From assembly GCF_047314965.1 (NCBI RefSeq), contig NZ_JBLBVK010000056.1:115409-179408 (forward strand): DNA of 64,000 nucleotides, written 5' to 3'. The notes under the pieces were generated by a model, which saw only the letters and a program-made list of their open reading frames with translations, searched no databases and was not told the origin of the DNA. The DNA is from JAVJUV01 sp047314965 (lineage in GTDB: Bacteria; Pseudomonadota; Alphaproteobacteria; Rhodobacterales; Rhodobacteraceae). Made by a program: the position numbers and the translations under genes. Shown one piece after another: positions 33,073 through 41,534 of this stretch; position 1 is the stretch's first letter, and the number at the start of each line of letters is the position of its first letter.

Positions 33073-34266
33073 GTGAACATCCACGAATACCAGGCAAAGG
33101 CACTGCTGCGCTCCTACGGCGCTCCGGTGTCCGACGGCCGCGCCGTGCTGCGCGCCGAGGAGGCGAAAACGGCTGCTGGCGCGCTTGATGGTCCGCTGTG
33201 GGTCGTCAAAGCGCAAATTCATGCCGGGGGCCGCGGCAAGGGAACGTTCAAGGAAGCGGATGCCGGCGATGCTGGCGGCGTCCGCCTTGCAAGATCGGTG
33301 GAAGAAGCCGCGACCGAAGCCAAGCGCATGTTGGGCCGCACTCTGGTCACCAAGCAGACCGGACCGGCGGGCAAGCAGGTCAACCGCATCTACATCGAGG
33401 ACGGCTCGGGCATCGAAACCGAGATGTACCTCGCCCTGCTGGTCGACCGCGTCACGTCGCGGATCAGTTTCGTCGCCTCGACCGAGGGCGGCATGGACAT
33501 CGAGGAAGTCGCCCACGCGACGCCCGAGAAGATCCTGTCGTTCAGCGTCGATCCCGCGACCGGGTACCAGGCTTTCCACGGCCGCCGCATCGCCTTCGCT
33601 CTGGGCCTGACCGGCCCGCAGATCAAGCAATGCGTCGCGCTGATGGGAACGCTCTACAAGCTCTTCGTCGAAAAAGACATGGAGATGCTGGAGATCAACC
33701 CGCTGATCATCACGGACAAGGGTGATCTCAAATGCCTCGACGCCAAGATGGGCTTTGATGGCAACTCGCTCTATCGCCACCCGGACATCCTCGAACTTCG
33801 CGACGAGACCGAGGAGGATCCGAAAGAGCTTCAGGCGTCGAAATACGACCTGAACTATATCGCTCTGGACGGAGAGATCGGCTGCATGGTCAACGGCGCA
33901 GGCCTCGCCATGGCGACGATGGACATCATCAAACTATTCGGTGCATCGCCGGCGAACTTCCTCGACGTGGGCGGCAGCGCGACCAAGGAAAAGGTGACCG
34001 AGGCGTTCAAGATCATCACGTCCGACCCGAACGTGAAGGGCATCCTCGTCAACATCTTCGGCGGTATCATGCGCTGCGACGTGATCGCCGAGGGCGTGGT
34101 CGCCGCGGTCAAGGAAGTGGGCCTTCAGGTGCCGCTGGTGGTCCGTCTGGAAGGCACGAATGTCGAGAAGGGCAAAGAGATCATCGGCAACAGCGGACTG
34201 AACGTGATCGCGGCCGATGACCTGAAGGACGGCGCCCAGAAAATTGTCAAAGCGGTGAAAGGGTGA
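33073..34266 (+). CDS. sucC: Succinyl-CoA synthetase beta subunit
   Basis: This 397-aa ATP-grasp subunit makes the nucleotide-binding half of succinyl-CoA synthetase. NIHEYQAKALLRSYGAPV at the N-terminus and VKAQIHAGGRGKGTF near residue 46 are the ATP-grasp signatures; MEMLEINPLI and FLDVGGSATKEKVTEAF follow. The start is GTG, supported by AGGAGG eight bases upstream. Its stop overlaps the next gene by four bases (GTGA), and sucD follows only after that extra gene. Confidence 0.96.
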   Translation: MNIHEYQAKALLRSYGAPVSDGRAVLRAEEAKTAAGALDGPLWVVKAQIHAGGRGKGTFKEADAGDAGGVRLARSVEEAATEAKRMLGRTLVTKQTGPAGKQVNRIYIEDGSGIETEMYLALLVDRVTSRISFVASTEGGMDIEEVAHATPEKILSFSVDPATGYQAFHGRRIAFALGLTGPQIKQCVALMGTLYKLFVEKDMEMLEINPLIITDKGDLKCLDAKMGFDGNSLYRHPDILELRDETEEDPKELQASKYDLNYIALDGEIGCMVNGAGLAMATMDIIKLFGASPANFLDVGGSATKEKVTEAFKIITSDPNVKGILVNIFGGIMRCDVIAEGVVAAVKEVGLQVPLVVRLEGTNVEKGKEIIGNSGLNVIAADDLKDGAQKIVKAVKG

Positions 34267-35342
34267 CGACCAACTTGCCCAGAACAGCGGAACGCCAGGC
34301 GGAGGTACACGGATCGGCGCGCTCGGCCGTCCCGGTATCAACGCTTGGATTCGCTCTCTGTGCACTGGTTCTTTCGTCTGGCGGGGCATCCGCGCAGGCA
34401 GGTCTGATCGACTCCGTCTGGCAAAAGTTCGGTGAATACTGTGGCGCGATCATCCAGTCCGGCTCGGTCGACCCGGCAGCCTATGTTTCGCTTCCGCCTG
34501 AACATCGGATTGCTCAAAGCACCGACGGCAACCGTATTCAGATTGATCACCAGACTCAGGACCAGAAGTGGTCACTGTCGATTACGCAAAGCGATCTCGG
34601 TGACAGGCGCTACCTGCACTGCCACGTCGGATATCACAATCTCCAGCCATTGGAGAGCTTCGAGGCCATCGCTTCCGATTTGCGCGCGCGCCTTGAACTG
34701 AGCGGCGCCACGGCACTCGCCGGCGGCGAAGACCGGGACATCAAGATCACTTCGCTCTACGCAACGCCTGGCAGCGGCGTAGACAAGATGGTCAACATCG
34801 ATGCACTTGGCCTGCTCTCGGACCCGGAAATGGTCGCGCAGTTCCAGGTGTATTCCTATGGCATCGGCATCGGCGCCTTCGGAATCGTGTCGCGGGGCGA
34901 ACAGGCAGCGCAGGCCGGAACCAACGACAGCGCCGAGACCATGCGCGCTGTCATTGATATCTGCATGCGCAACTACCGGACCCCCCAGCAGTCTTTGTCA
35001 GCGCTGGAGTCCGCGGGCATGGCCCTTGCCCCAACGGGCGATCAGGGTGGCTGGGAATTCTCAGGCGGTGGCGTTTTCGGGAATGTGACGGTGAACGACA
35101 CGATCTACTGCTCGATCCAAAGCCAGTCCGTTCCGCTTGACACCGCTCAGGCCATAGGCACCGAACTTGCATATGCCCTTTTTCCAAATCTCGTGCAGCC
35201 CGGCGCACCCGAAGGGGGCCGCGGACCCTGCGACGGGCTTTCGATTTTCGCCCCACGCCAGATGCTCTGGCTTCGATATGCACAGGCCGGGAATTCCGGC
35301 GAATGCATAAACGACGGCACGTCCGCCGTCATTCTTAACTGA
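34263..35342 (+). CDS. Exported hypothetical protein inserted between sucC and sucD
   Basis: This 359-aa protein begins with a GTG overlapping the sucC stop. After a polar 25-residue N-region comes a hydrophobic segment ending ASA-QA, a plausible signal peptide cleaved near residue 46. The mature part is acidic, contains paired Cys (EYCGAI, LHCHVGY, DICMRN, IYCSI, GPCDGL, GECIND), and seems to be two related halves. No domain is recognised. It splits a gene pair encoding the two subunits of one enzyme. Confidence 0.8.
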   Translation: MTTNLPRTAERQAEVHGSARSAVPVSTLGFALCALVLSSGGASAQAGLIDSVWQKFGEYCGAIIQSGSVDPAAYVSLPPEHRIAQSTDGNRIQIDHQTQDQKWSLSITQSDLGDRRYLHCHVGYHNLQPLESFEAIASDLRARLELSGATALAGGEDRDIKITSLYATPGSGVDKMVNIDALGLLSDPEMVAQFQVYSYGIGIGAFGIVSRGEQAAQAGTNDSAETMRAVIDICMRNYRTPQQSLSALESAGMALAPTGDQGGWEFSGGGVFGNVTVNDTIYCSIQSQSVPLDTAQAIGTELAYALFPNLVQPGAPEGGRGPCDGLSIFAPRQMLWLRYAQAGNSGECINDGTSAVILN

Positions 35343-35356
35343 AGAAGAGAACCTGC

Positions 35357-36241
35357 ATGTCCGTACTTGTAGACGAAAACACCAAGGTCATCTGCCAGGG
35401 CTTCACCGGCTCTCAGGGCACCTTTCACTCGGAACAGGCCATCGCCTACGGCACGAAGATGGTCGGCGGCGTGACTCCGGGCAAAGGGGGCCAGACACAC
35501 CTGGACCTGCCGGTCTTCAACTCCGTGCATGAGGCCGTGGCGAAGACAGGGGCAAACGCCACCGTGATCTATGTGCCCCCGCCGTTTGCGGCCGACTCGA
35601 TCCTCGAGGCGATCGATGCCGAGATCCCTCTCGTCGTCTGCATCACCGAGGGCATCCCGGTGCTGGACATGATGAAGGTGAAGCGCGCGCTGATGAACAC
35701 GGACACGATCCTGATCGGCCCGAACTGCCCCGGTGTCATCACGCCGGACGCCTGCAAGATTGGCATTATGCCCGGCCATATCCACAAGCGTGGCTCGGTC
35801 GGTGTTGTATCGCGCTCAGGCACGCTTACCTACGAGGCCGTGAAACAAACGACAGATGTGGGCCTTGGCCAGTCGACCTGTGTCGGCATCGGCGGCGACC
35901 CGATCAAGGGGACCGAGCATATCGACGTGCTGGAATGGTTCCTTGCGGACGATGAAACGCAGTCGATCATCATGATCGGCGAGATCGGCGGCTCGGCCGA
36001 AGAAGAAGCCGCCCAGTTCCTGAAGGACGAGGCGAAGCGCGGCCGGAAGAAGCCCGTCGCGGGCTTCATCGCAGGGCGCACGGCACCTCCGGGCCGCCGC
36101 ATGGGCCACGCAGGCGCCATCGTCGCCGGCGGCAAGGGCGGCGCCGAGGACAAGATCGAAGCGATGCGTTCGGCCGGGATCGTCGTGGCGGAAAGCCCGG
36201 CGGGTCTTGGCGAAGCGGTGCTGGAAGCAATAGGGAAATAA
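35357..36241 (+). CDS. sucD: Succinyl-CoA synthetase alpha subunit
   Basis: This 294-aa subunit carries the CoA-binding Rossmann domain (GFTGSQGTFHSEQAIAYG at residues 15-32) and the ligase domain with the phosphorylated His in RRMGHAGAIVAGGKGGA near residue 252. NCPGVITP is the conserved central motif. It catalyses succinyl-CoA plus ADP/GDP to succinate plus ATP/GTP with SucC. A hairpin follows the stop before sucA. Confidence 0.96.
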   Translation: MSVLVDENTKVICQGFTGSQGTFHSEQAIAYGTKMVGGVTPGKGGQTHLDLPVFNSVHEAVAKTGANATVIYVPPPFAADSILEAIDAEIPLVVCITEGIPVLDMMKVKRALMNTDTILIGPNCPGVITPDACKIGIMPGHIHKRGSVGVVSRSGTLTYEAVKQTTDVGLGQSTCVGIGGDPIKGTEHIDVLEWFLADDETQSIIMIGEIGGSAEEEAAQFLKDEAKRGRKKPVAGFIAGRTAPPGRRMGHAGAIVAGGKGGAEDKIEAMRSAGIVVAESPAGLGEAVLEAIGK

Positions 36242-36244
36242 GAC

Positions 36245-36263
36245 CGGGGCCATTTTGGCCCCG
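36245..36263 (+). terminator. Hairpin between sucD and sucA
   Basis: CGGGGCCA and TGGCCCCG form a perfect 8-bp stem with a TTT loop, three bases after the sucD stop. No T-tract follows, so partial termination or mRNA processing that sets sucCD against sucAB levels is more likely than full termination. Confidence 0.55.
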
Positions 36264-36299
36264 TCACTCAATCGGGAACCGGCGGTTCGGGAGGACCCC

Positions 36300-39263
36300 A
36301 TGACGGATCAAAGCCCCAACGACATCTTCAAGGCCTCGTCCTTTCTGCAAGGACATAACGCGGAGTACATCGAACAGCTCTACGCCCGCTATGCAAACGA
36401 CCCGAACGCGGTCGATGCAGCCTGGCAGCAGTTCTTCCGCGAACTGGGCGACAGCGGCATGGATGCCAAGGCCGAGGCCGCAGGGCCTTCCTGGGCGCGA
36501 GCCGACTGGCCGCCACAGCCCTCGGACGAACTGACCGCAGCGCTGGACGGGCAATGGGGCGCGCTTGGCCCCAAGGAGGCCGCGGGCGCAGCCGACAAGA
36601 TCAAGGCCAAGGCCGCGGAACAGGGCGTGAAGGTCACCGAGGCTCAGGTACGCCAGGCAGTGCTGGATTCGATCCGTGCGCTGATGATCATCCGCGCCTA
36701 CCGTATCCGGGGTCACCTGGTGGCGGAACTCGATCCGCTCGGGATGCGGGACGAAACGCCTCACCCAGAGCTTGATCCGCGATCCTACGGCTTCACCGAA
36801 ACAGACATGGACCGTCCGATCTTCATCGACAACGTGCTGGGGCTGGAGATGGCCTCGATGCGCGAGATCCTCTCGATCGTGAAGCGCACCTACTGCGGCA
36901 CCTTCGCGCTTCAGTACATGCACATCTCGAACCCCGAGGAAGCCGCCTGGCTGAAGGAGCGGATCGAAGGCTACGGCAAGGAAGTCGCCTTCACCCAGGA
37001 AGGCCGTCGCGCAATCCTGAACAAGCTGGTCGAGGCCGAGGGCTTCGAGAAGTTTCTGCACGTCAAGTACATGGGTACCAAGCGCTTTGGCCTCGACGGA
37101 GGTGAAAGTCTTGTCCCGGCGATGGAACAGATCATCAAGCGCGGCGGTGCGCTTGGCGTGAAGGAAATCGTCATCGGCATGCCGCACCGGGGCCGCCTGT
37201 CGGTTCTGGCCAACGTGATGGGCAAGCCTTACAAGGCGATCTTCAACGAATTCCAGGGCGGCAGCTTCAAGCCCGAGGATGTGGATGGCTCCGGTGACGT
37301 GAAGTACCACCTCGGCGCTTCGTCGGATCGTGAGTTCGACGGCAACACCGTGCACCTGTCGCTGACCGCGAACCCCTCCCACCTGGAAGCGGTCAACCCG
37401 GTCGTGCTTGGCAAGGCCCGCGCCAAGCAGGATCAGCTTCACGACCATGACCGCAGGCAAGTCCTGTCGATCCTTCTGCACGGCGACGCGGCCTTCGCGG
37501 GCCAGGGCGTCGTGGCCGAATGCTTCGGGCTCTCGGGCCTGCGCGGCCATCGGACCGGCGGCACGATCCACATCGTCGTCAACAACCAGATCGGGTTCAC
37601 CACCGCGCCGCACTTCAGCCGGTCGTCCCCCTATCCGACCGACATCGCGCTGATGGTCGAGGCCCCGATCTTCCACGTCAACGGCGACGACCCCGAGGCG
37701 GTCGTTCACGCCGCCAAGGTCGCCACCGAGTTCCGCCAGAAGTTCGGCAAGGACGTGGTCATCGACATGTTCTGCTACCGCCGCTTCGGTCACAACGAAG
37801 GCGACGAGCCGATGTTCACCAACCCGATCATGTACAAGCGGATCAAGGGTCACAAGACGACCCTCTCGCTCTACACCGACCGGCTGGTGAAGGACGGGCT
37901 GATCCCCGAGGGCGAGATCGAGGACATGAAAGCCCAGTTCCAGGCCTACCTGAACGAGGAGTTCGAGGCTGGAAAGGTCTATCGCCCGAACAAGGCCGAC
38001 TGGCTGGACGGCCGCTGGAGCCACCTTGACCGAGAGGGCGAGAAGTACCAGCGCGGCAAGACCGCCATCAAGAAGAAGACGATGGAGGAGATCGGCAACG
38101 CGCTTACCACCGTTCCCGGTGGCTTCCCCGTCCACAAGACCGTCGAGCGCCTGCTTGAAACGAAAAAGCAGATGTTCGACACCGGCGAAGGTTTCGACTG
38201 GGCCACGGCGGAAGCACTTGCCTTCGGCAGCCTGCTCACCGAGGGCTATCCGGTGCGACTGGCAGGCCAGGATTCGACGCGCGGCACCTTCAGCCAGCGC
38301 CATTCCGGCATCATCAACCAGGAAAACGAAGACCGGTACTATCCGCTGAATCACATTCGCGACGGTCAGGCGCGTTATGAGGTCATCGACTCGATGCTTT
38401 CCGAGTACGCGGTGCTTGGCTTCGAATACGGCTATTCGCTGGCCGAACCGAATGCGCTGACGCTCTGGGAGGCCCAGTTCGGCGACTTCGCGAACGGCGC
38501 GCAGATCATGTTCGACCAGTTCATCTCGTCCGGCGAGCGCAAGTGGCTGCGCATGTCGGGCCTTGTCATGCTCCTGCCCCACGGCTTCGAAGGCCAGGGA
38601 CCGGAGCATTCCTCGGCCCGCCTGGAACGCTTCCTGCAGATGTGCGCGGAAGACAACTGGATCGTTGCGAACTGCACGACGCCGGCGAACTACTTCCACA
38701 TCCTGCGCCGCCAGTTGCACCGCTCCTACAGGAAGCCGCTTGTGCTGATGACGCCCAAATCGCTCCTGCGCCACAAGCTGGCCATCAGCGATCAGGCCGA
38801 CTTCCTGACCGGATCGTCTTTCCACCGCGTTCTCTGGGACGACGCCGAGAAAGGCCATTCCGACACCAAGCTTGCCGCCGACGACAAGATCAGGCGCGTC
38901 GTGATGTGCTCGGGCAAGGTCTATTACGACTTGTTGGAAGAGCGTGACGCGCGCGGCATCGACGACGTCTACCTGTTGCGTGTCGAGCAGTTCTATCCCT
39001 TCCCGGCCCAGGCCATGGTGAAGGAATTGAAACGCTTTCCCAATGCCGACTATGTCTGGTGCCAGGAAGAGCCCAAGAACCAGGGTGCATGGACCTTCAT
39101 GGAGCCAAACATCGAATGGGTGCTGACCCGCATCAAGGCAAAGATCACCCGGCCTGTCTATGCCGGGCGCGCCGCGTCGGCTTCACCGGCCACGGGCCTT
39201 GCCTCGGCACATAAATCACAACAGGCAGCGCTGGTCGACGACGCGCTCACAATCAAAGGGTAA
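36300..39263 (+). CDS. sucA: 2-oxoglutarate dehydrogenase E1 component
   Basis: This 987-aa thiamine diphosphate enzyme decarboxylates 2-oxoglutarate and succinylates the lipoyl arm of SucB. The N-terminal FLQGHNAEYIEQLYARYANDP is the E1o signature; GMPHRGRLSVLANVMGKP near 300, NPSHLEAVNPVVLGKARAKQ near 375, and the ThDP motif GDAAFAGQGVVAE...NNQIGFTT near 413-440 follow. The start MTDQSPNDIF is preferred over a frame 15 codons longer that reads through the upstream hairpin region. sucB follows after six bases. Confidence 0.96.
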   Translation: MTDQSPNDIFKASSFLQGHNAEYIEQLYARYANDPNAVDAAWQQFFRELGDSGMDAKAEAAGPSWARADWPPQPSDELTAALDGQWGALGPKEAAGAADKIKAKAAEQGVKVTEAQVRQAVLDSIRALMIIRAYRIRGHLVAELDPLGMRDETPHPELDPRSYGFTETDMDRPIFIDNVLGLEMASMREILSIVKRTYCGTFALQYMHISNPEEAAWLKERIEGYGKEVAFTQEGRRAILNKLVEAEGFEKFLHVKYMGTKRFGLDGGESLVPAMEQIIKRGGALGVKEIVIGMPHRGRLSVLANVMGKPYKAIFNEFQGGSFKPEDVDGSGDVKYHLGASSDREFDGNTVHLSLTANPSHLEAVNPVVLGKARAKQDQLHDHDRRQVLSILLHGDAAFAGQGVVAECFGLSGLRGHRTGGTIHIVVNNQIGFTTAPHFSRSSPYPTDIALMVEAPIFHVNGDDPEAVVHAAKVATEFRQKFGKDVVIDMFCYRRFGHNEGDEPMFTNPIMYKRIKGHKTTLSLYTDRLVKDGLIPEGEIEDMKAQFQAYLNEEFEAGKVYRPNKADWLDGRWSHLDREGEKYQRGKTAIKKKTMEEIGNALTTVPGGFPVHKTVERLLETKKQMFDTGEGFDWATAEALAFGSLLTEGYPVRLAGQDSTRGTFSQRHSGIINQENEDRYYPLNHIRDGQARYEVIDSMLSEYAVLGFEYGYSLAEPNALTLWEAQFGDFANGAQIMFDQFISSGERKWLRMSGLVMLLPHGFEGQGPEHSSARLERFLQMCAEDNWIVANCTTPANYFHILRRQLHRSYRKPLVLMTPKSLLRHKLAISDQADFLTGSSFHRVLWDDAEKGHSDTKLAADDKIRRVVMCSGKVYYDLLEERDARGIDDVYLLRVEQFYPFPAQAMVKELKRFPNADYVWCQEEPKNQGAWTFMEPNIEWVLTRIKAKITRPVYAGRAASASPATGLASAHKSQQAALVDDALTIKG

Positions 39264-39269
39264 CCGAAA

Positions 39270-40790
39270 ATGGCCACTGAAATCCGCGTGCCCACGCTGG
39301 GCGAAAGCGTGACCGAAGCGACCGTCGCGACCTGGTTCAAGAAGCCCGGCGACAGCGTCGCCGTCGATGAGATGCTGTGCGAACTGGAGACCGACAAGGT
39401 CACCGTCGAGGTACCCTCGCCCGCTGCCGGCACCCTGGGCGAGATCGTCGCCAAGGAGGGCGAGACCGTCGGCGTCGACGCGCTACTGGCCACGCTCAGC
39501 GAAGGTACCGGCGCTGCGGCAGCCCCTGCCCCCAAGGCCGCGGCCTCCGCGCCCAAGCCCGCCGGAAACGGTGCGGCCAAGGGCGGCGCGAAAATCGACG
39601 TCATGGTCCCGACGCTTGGCGAAAGCGTCGCCGAAGCCACCGTCTCGACCTGGTTCAAGAAAGCCGGCGACGCAGTTCAGCAGGACGAGATGCTGTGTGA
39701 ACTGGAGACCGACAAGGTTTCGGTCGAGGTGCCCGCTCCCGCCTCCGGCGTGCTCAGCGAGATCCTCGCCGCCGAGGGTTCCACCGTCGAGGCAGGCGGC
39801 AAGCTGGCCGTCATGACCGCCGGCGAAGGCGCTGCCGCGGCAACCGCCCCGGACGCTGCACCGGCCCCCGCCCCCGCCGCCGCTCCGTCGGGCAAGGACA
39901 TCGAGGATGCGCCCTCGGCCAAGAAACTGATGGCCGAGAAGGGCCTCAGCCCCGACGAGGTGACAGGCACCGGAAAGGACGGCCGCATCATGAAGGAAGA
40001 CGTTCAGAAGGCGCTTCAATCCCCAGCGCCCAAGGCAGAGGCGCCCGCCCCGGCCCAGGCGCCCCGAGCGCCTGTCGCCGCCGAGGACGCCGCCCGCGAG
40101 GAACGGGTGAAGATGACCCGCCTCCGCCAGACCATCGCGCGCCGCCTGAAGGACGCGCAGAACACAGCCGCCATGCTGACCACCTATAACGAGGTCGACA
40201 TGGGCGCGGTCATGGCGCTTCGCAGCGAGTACAAGGACCTGTTCGAGAAGAAGCACGGCGTAAAGCTGGGCTTCATGTCCTTCTTCGTGAAGGCCTGCTG
40301 CCACGCGCTTCAGGAAGTGCCCGAGGTCAATGCCGAGATCGACGGCACCGACATCGTCTACAAGAACTTCGTCCACATGGGCGTCGCCGTCGGCACGCCT
40401 ACGGGTCTTGTCGTGCCCGTCGTCCGCAACGCCGACCAGATGAGCTTCGCTGCGATCGAGAAGAAGATCGCCGAACTGGGGCTACGCGCCCGTGATGGCA
40501 AACTTTCGATGGCCGAGATGCAGGGCGGCACCTTCACCATCTCGAACGGCGGCGTCTACGGCTCGCTGATGTCCTCGCCCATCCTGAACCCGCCACAGTC
40601 GGGCATCCTGGGCATGCACAAGATCCAGGAACGCCCGATGGTCGTGAACGGCCAGATCGTGGCGCGCCCGATGATGTATCTCGCGCTCAGCTACGACCAC
40701 CGGATCGTCGACGGCAAGGGGGCGGTGACGTTCCTCGTTCGCGTGAAGGAAGCACTGGAGGATCCGCGGCGGCTGCTGATGGACCTCTGA
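39270..40790 (+). CDS. sucB: Dihydrolipoyllysine succinyltransferase (E2o) with two lipoyl domains
   Basis: This 506-aa E2 carries two lipoyl domains, lipoylated Lys at 43 and 149, each in an ELETDKV setting. They are joined by Ala/Pro linkers to a peripheral subunit-binding domain near residues 213-246 (SAKKLMAEKGLSPDEVTGTG). The catalytic domain follows, ending with the active-site SYDHRIVDGKGAV near residue 478. Most described E2o proteins have one lipoyl domain; two are typical of this bacterial group to my knowledge. It is the core of the 2-oxoglutarate dehydrogenase complex. Confidence 0.95.
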   Translation: MATEIRVPTLGESVTEATVATWFKKPGDSVAVDEMLCELETDKVTVEVPSPAAGTLGEIVAKEGETVGVDALLATLSEGTGAAAAPAPKAAASAPKPAGNGAAKGGAKIDVMVPTLGESVAEATVSTWFKKAGDAVQQDEMLCELETDKVSVEVPAPASGVLSEILAAEGSTVEAGGKLAVMTAGEGAAAATAPDAAPAPAPAAAPSGKDIEDAPSAKKLMAEKGLSPDEVTGTGKDGRIMKEDVQKALQSPAPKAEAPAPAQAPRAPVAAEDAAREERVKMTRLRQTIARRLKDAQNTAAMLTTYNEVDMGAVMALRSEYKDLFEKKHGVKLGFMSFFVKACCHALQEVPEVNAEIDGTDIVYKNFVHMGVAVGTPTGLVVPVVRNADQMSFAAIEKKIAELGLRARDGKLSMAEMQGGTFTISNGGVYGSLMSSPILNPPQSGILGMHKIQERPMVVNGQIVARPMMYLALSYDHRIVDGKGAVTFLVRVKEALEDPRRLLMDL

Positions 40791-40794
40791 GGCC

Positions 40795-41133
40795 GTGCCG
40801 TCCGAGGGGATAAGATTTCCGGCAGCAGCAGTTCTCGCGCTGCTGCTGGCCCTCTTCACCACCGTCTTCGCCCGCCAGACCCACAACACCTTCGACCTGC
40901 CCACCTGGATCGACCTGACAGAATGGCCCGCAACGCTCCTCTACCTCGCCGCCGCTGTCGCGGCTTGGGTCAGGCTCGAACGGGTGGCCGCCCTGGCGCT
41001 GGTCGCGGCCATGCTTGCGTTCCTCGCGGCACAGTCGGCGCATCTCTTTACCGTTCCATTGGGCTTCGCGCTGGTGATCGCCGCATCGCTTGCCTTCCTC
41101 CTGATCCTGCCGACCACGTGGAGACCCCGATGA
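40795..41133 (+). CDS. Small membrane protein between sucB and lpd
   Basis: This 112-aa protein starts with GTG four bases after the sucB stop and has three to four hydrophobic helices (about residues 8-25, 45-60, 64-82 and 86-105). It has a short polar loop (ARQTHNTFDLPTWIDLTEWP). Its stop overlaps the next start by four bases. No family is recognised. Confidence 0.65.
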   Translation: MPSEGIRFPAAAVLALLLALFTTVFARQTHNTFDLPTWIDLTEWPATLLYLAAAVAAWVRLERVAALALVAAMLAFLAAQSAHLFTVPLGFALVIAASLAFLLILPTTWRPR

Positions 41134-41453
41134 AACGCCTTCTGCCCTTGGCGCTCCTCGCGCTCGCCGCCTGCGGCGCCCCGGTCTCCGAAACGCTGAC
41201 GACCGCGCGCCACGTGCCCTCGAACGTGCCCTACGGCACCGAAGGCGCACGGCTGCACCTCTTCGTCTTCGACCCGTCCGAACCGCGACCGCTGGCCGAC
41301 CGCAAGGCCATCGCGCGCCGTCAGGTCGCGCTCGAACCCTCCTGCGCCTGGGTAGAGGCGCCCGATTCCTTCCTCATCGAGGAAACCCGCAAACAGGGCG
41401 AACGGTACGCCGACACGATGCTCGTCGCCCCCCTCAGGTGCTCAAGAACTTGA
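41130..41453 (+). CDS. Small lipoprotein upstream of lpd
   Basis: This 107-aa protein has a lipobox signal (LLPLALLALAAC-GA) and an Arg-rich mature part with two Cys (EPSCAWVEAP and PLRCSRT), which could pair. The 4-bp overlap (ATGA) with the preceding membrane gene makes it part of the suc transcript. No function is recognised. It is followed by the second hairpin repeat. Confidence 0.7.
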   Translation: MKRLLPLALLALAACGAPVSETLTTARHVPSNVPYGTEGARLHLFVFDPSEPRPLADRKAIARRQVALEPSCAWVEAPDSFLIEETRKQGERYADTMLVAPLRCSRT

Positions 41454-41455
41454 TC

Positions 41456-41503
41456 CTTCCTCTTGGCCCAAATACTTCGGGGGTGCGGGGGCAGAGCCCC
41501 CGC
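41456..41503 (-). repeat. 48-nt hairpin repeat element, copy 2
   Basis: On the minus strand this reads GCGGGGG, loop, GCCCCCGC, ACCCCC, GTATTT and a purine tail AAGAGGAAG, matching copy 1 (352-399) at 39 of 48 positions without gaps. Here the orientation is reversed, so the hairpin (GCGGGGGC/GCCCCCGC, loop AGA) is nearest lpd and may separate lpd from the upstream lipoprotein gene. Confidence 0.75.
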
Positions 41504-41534
41504 CGACGCGCCCGACAACAAAAGGACCCGACCC

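Noticed and set aside
36264..38858. Very long open frame antisense to sucA
   Set aside because: High GC third positions create long antisense frames; it has no domain content, while sucA on the other strand is unmistakable.
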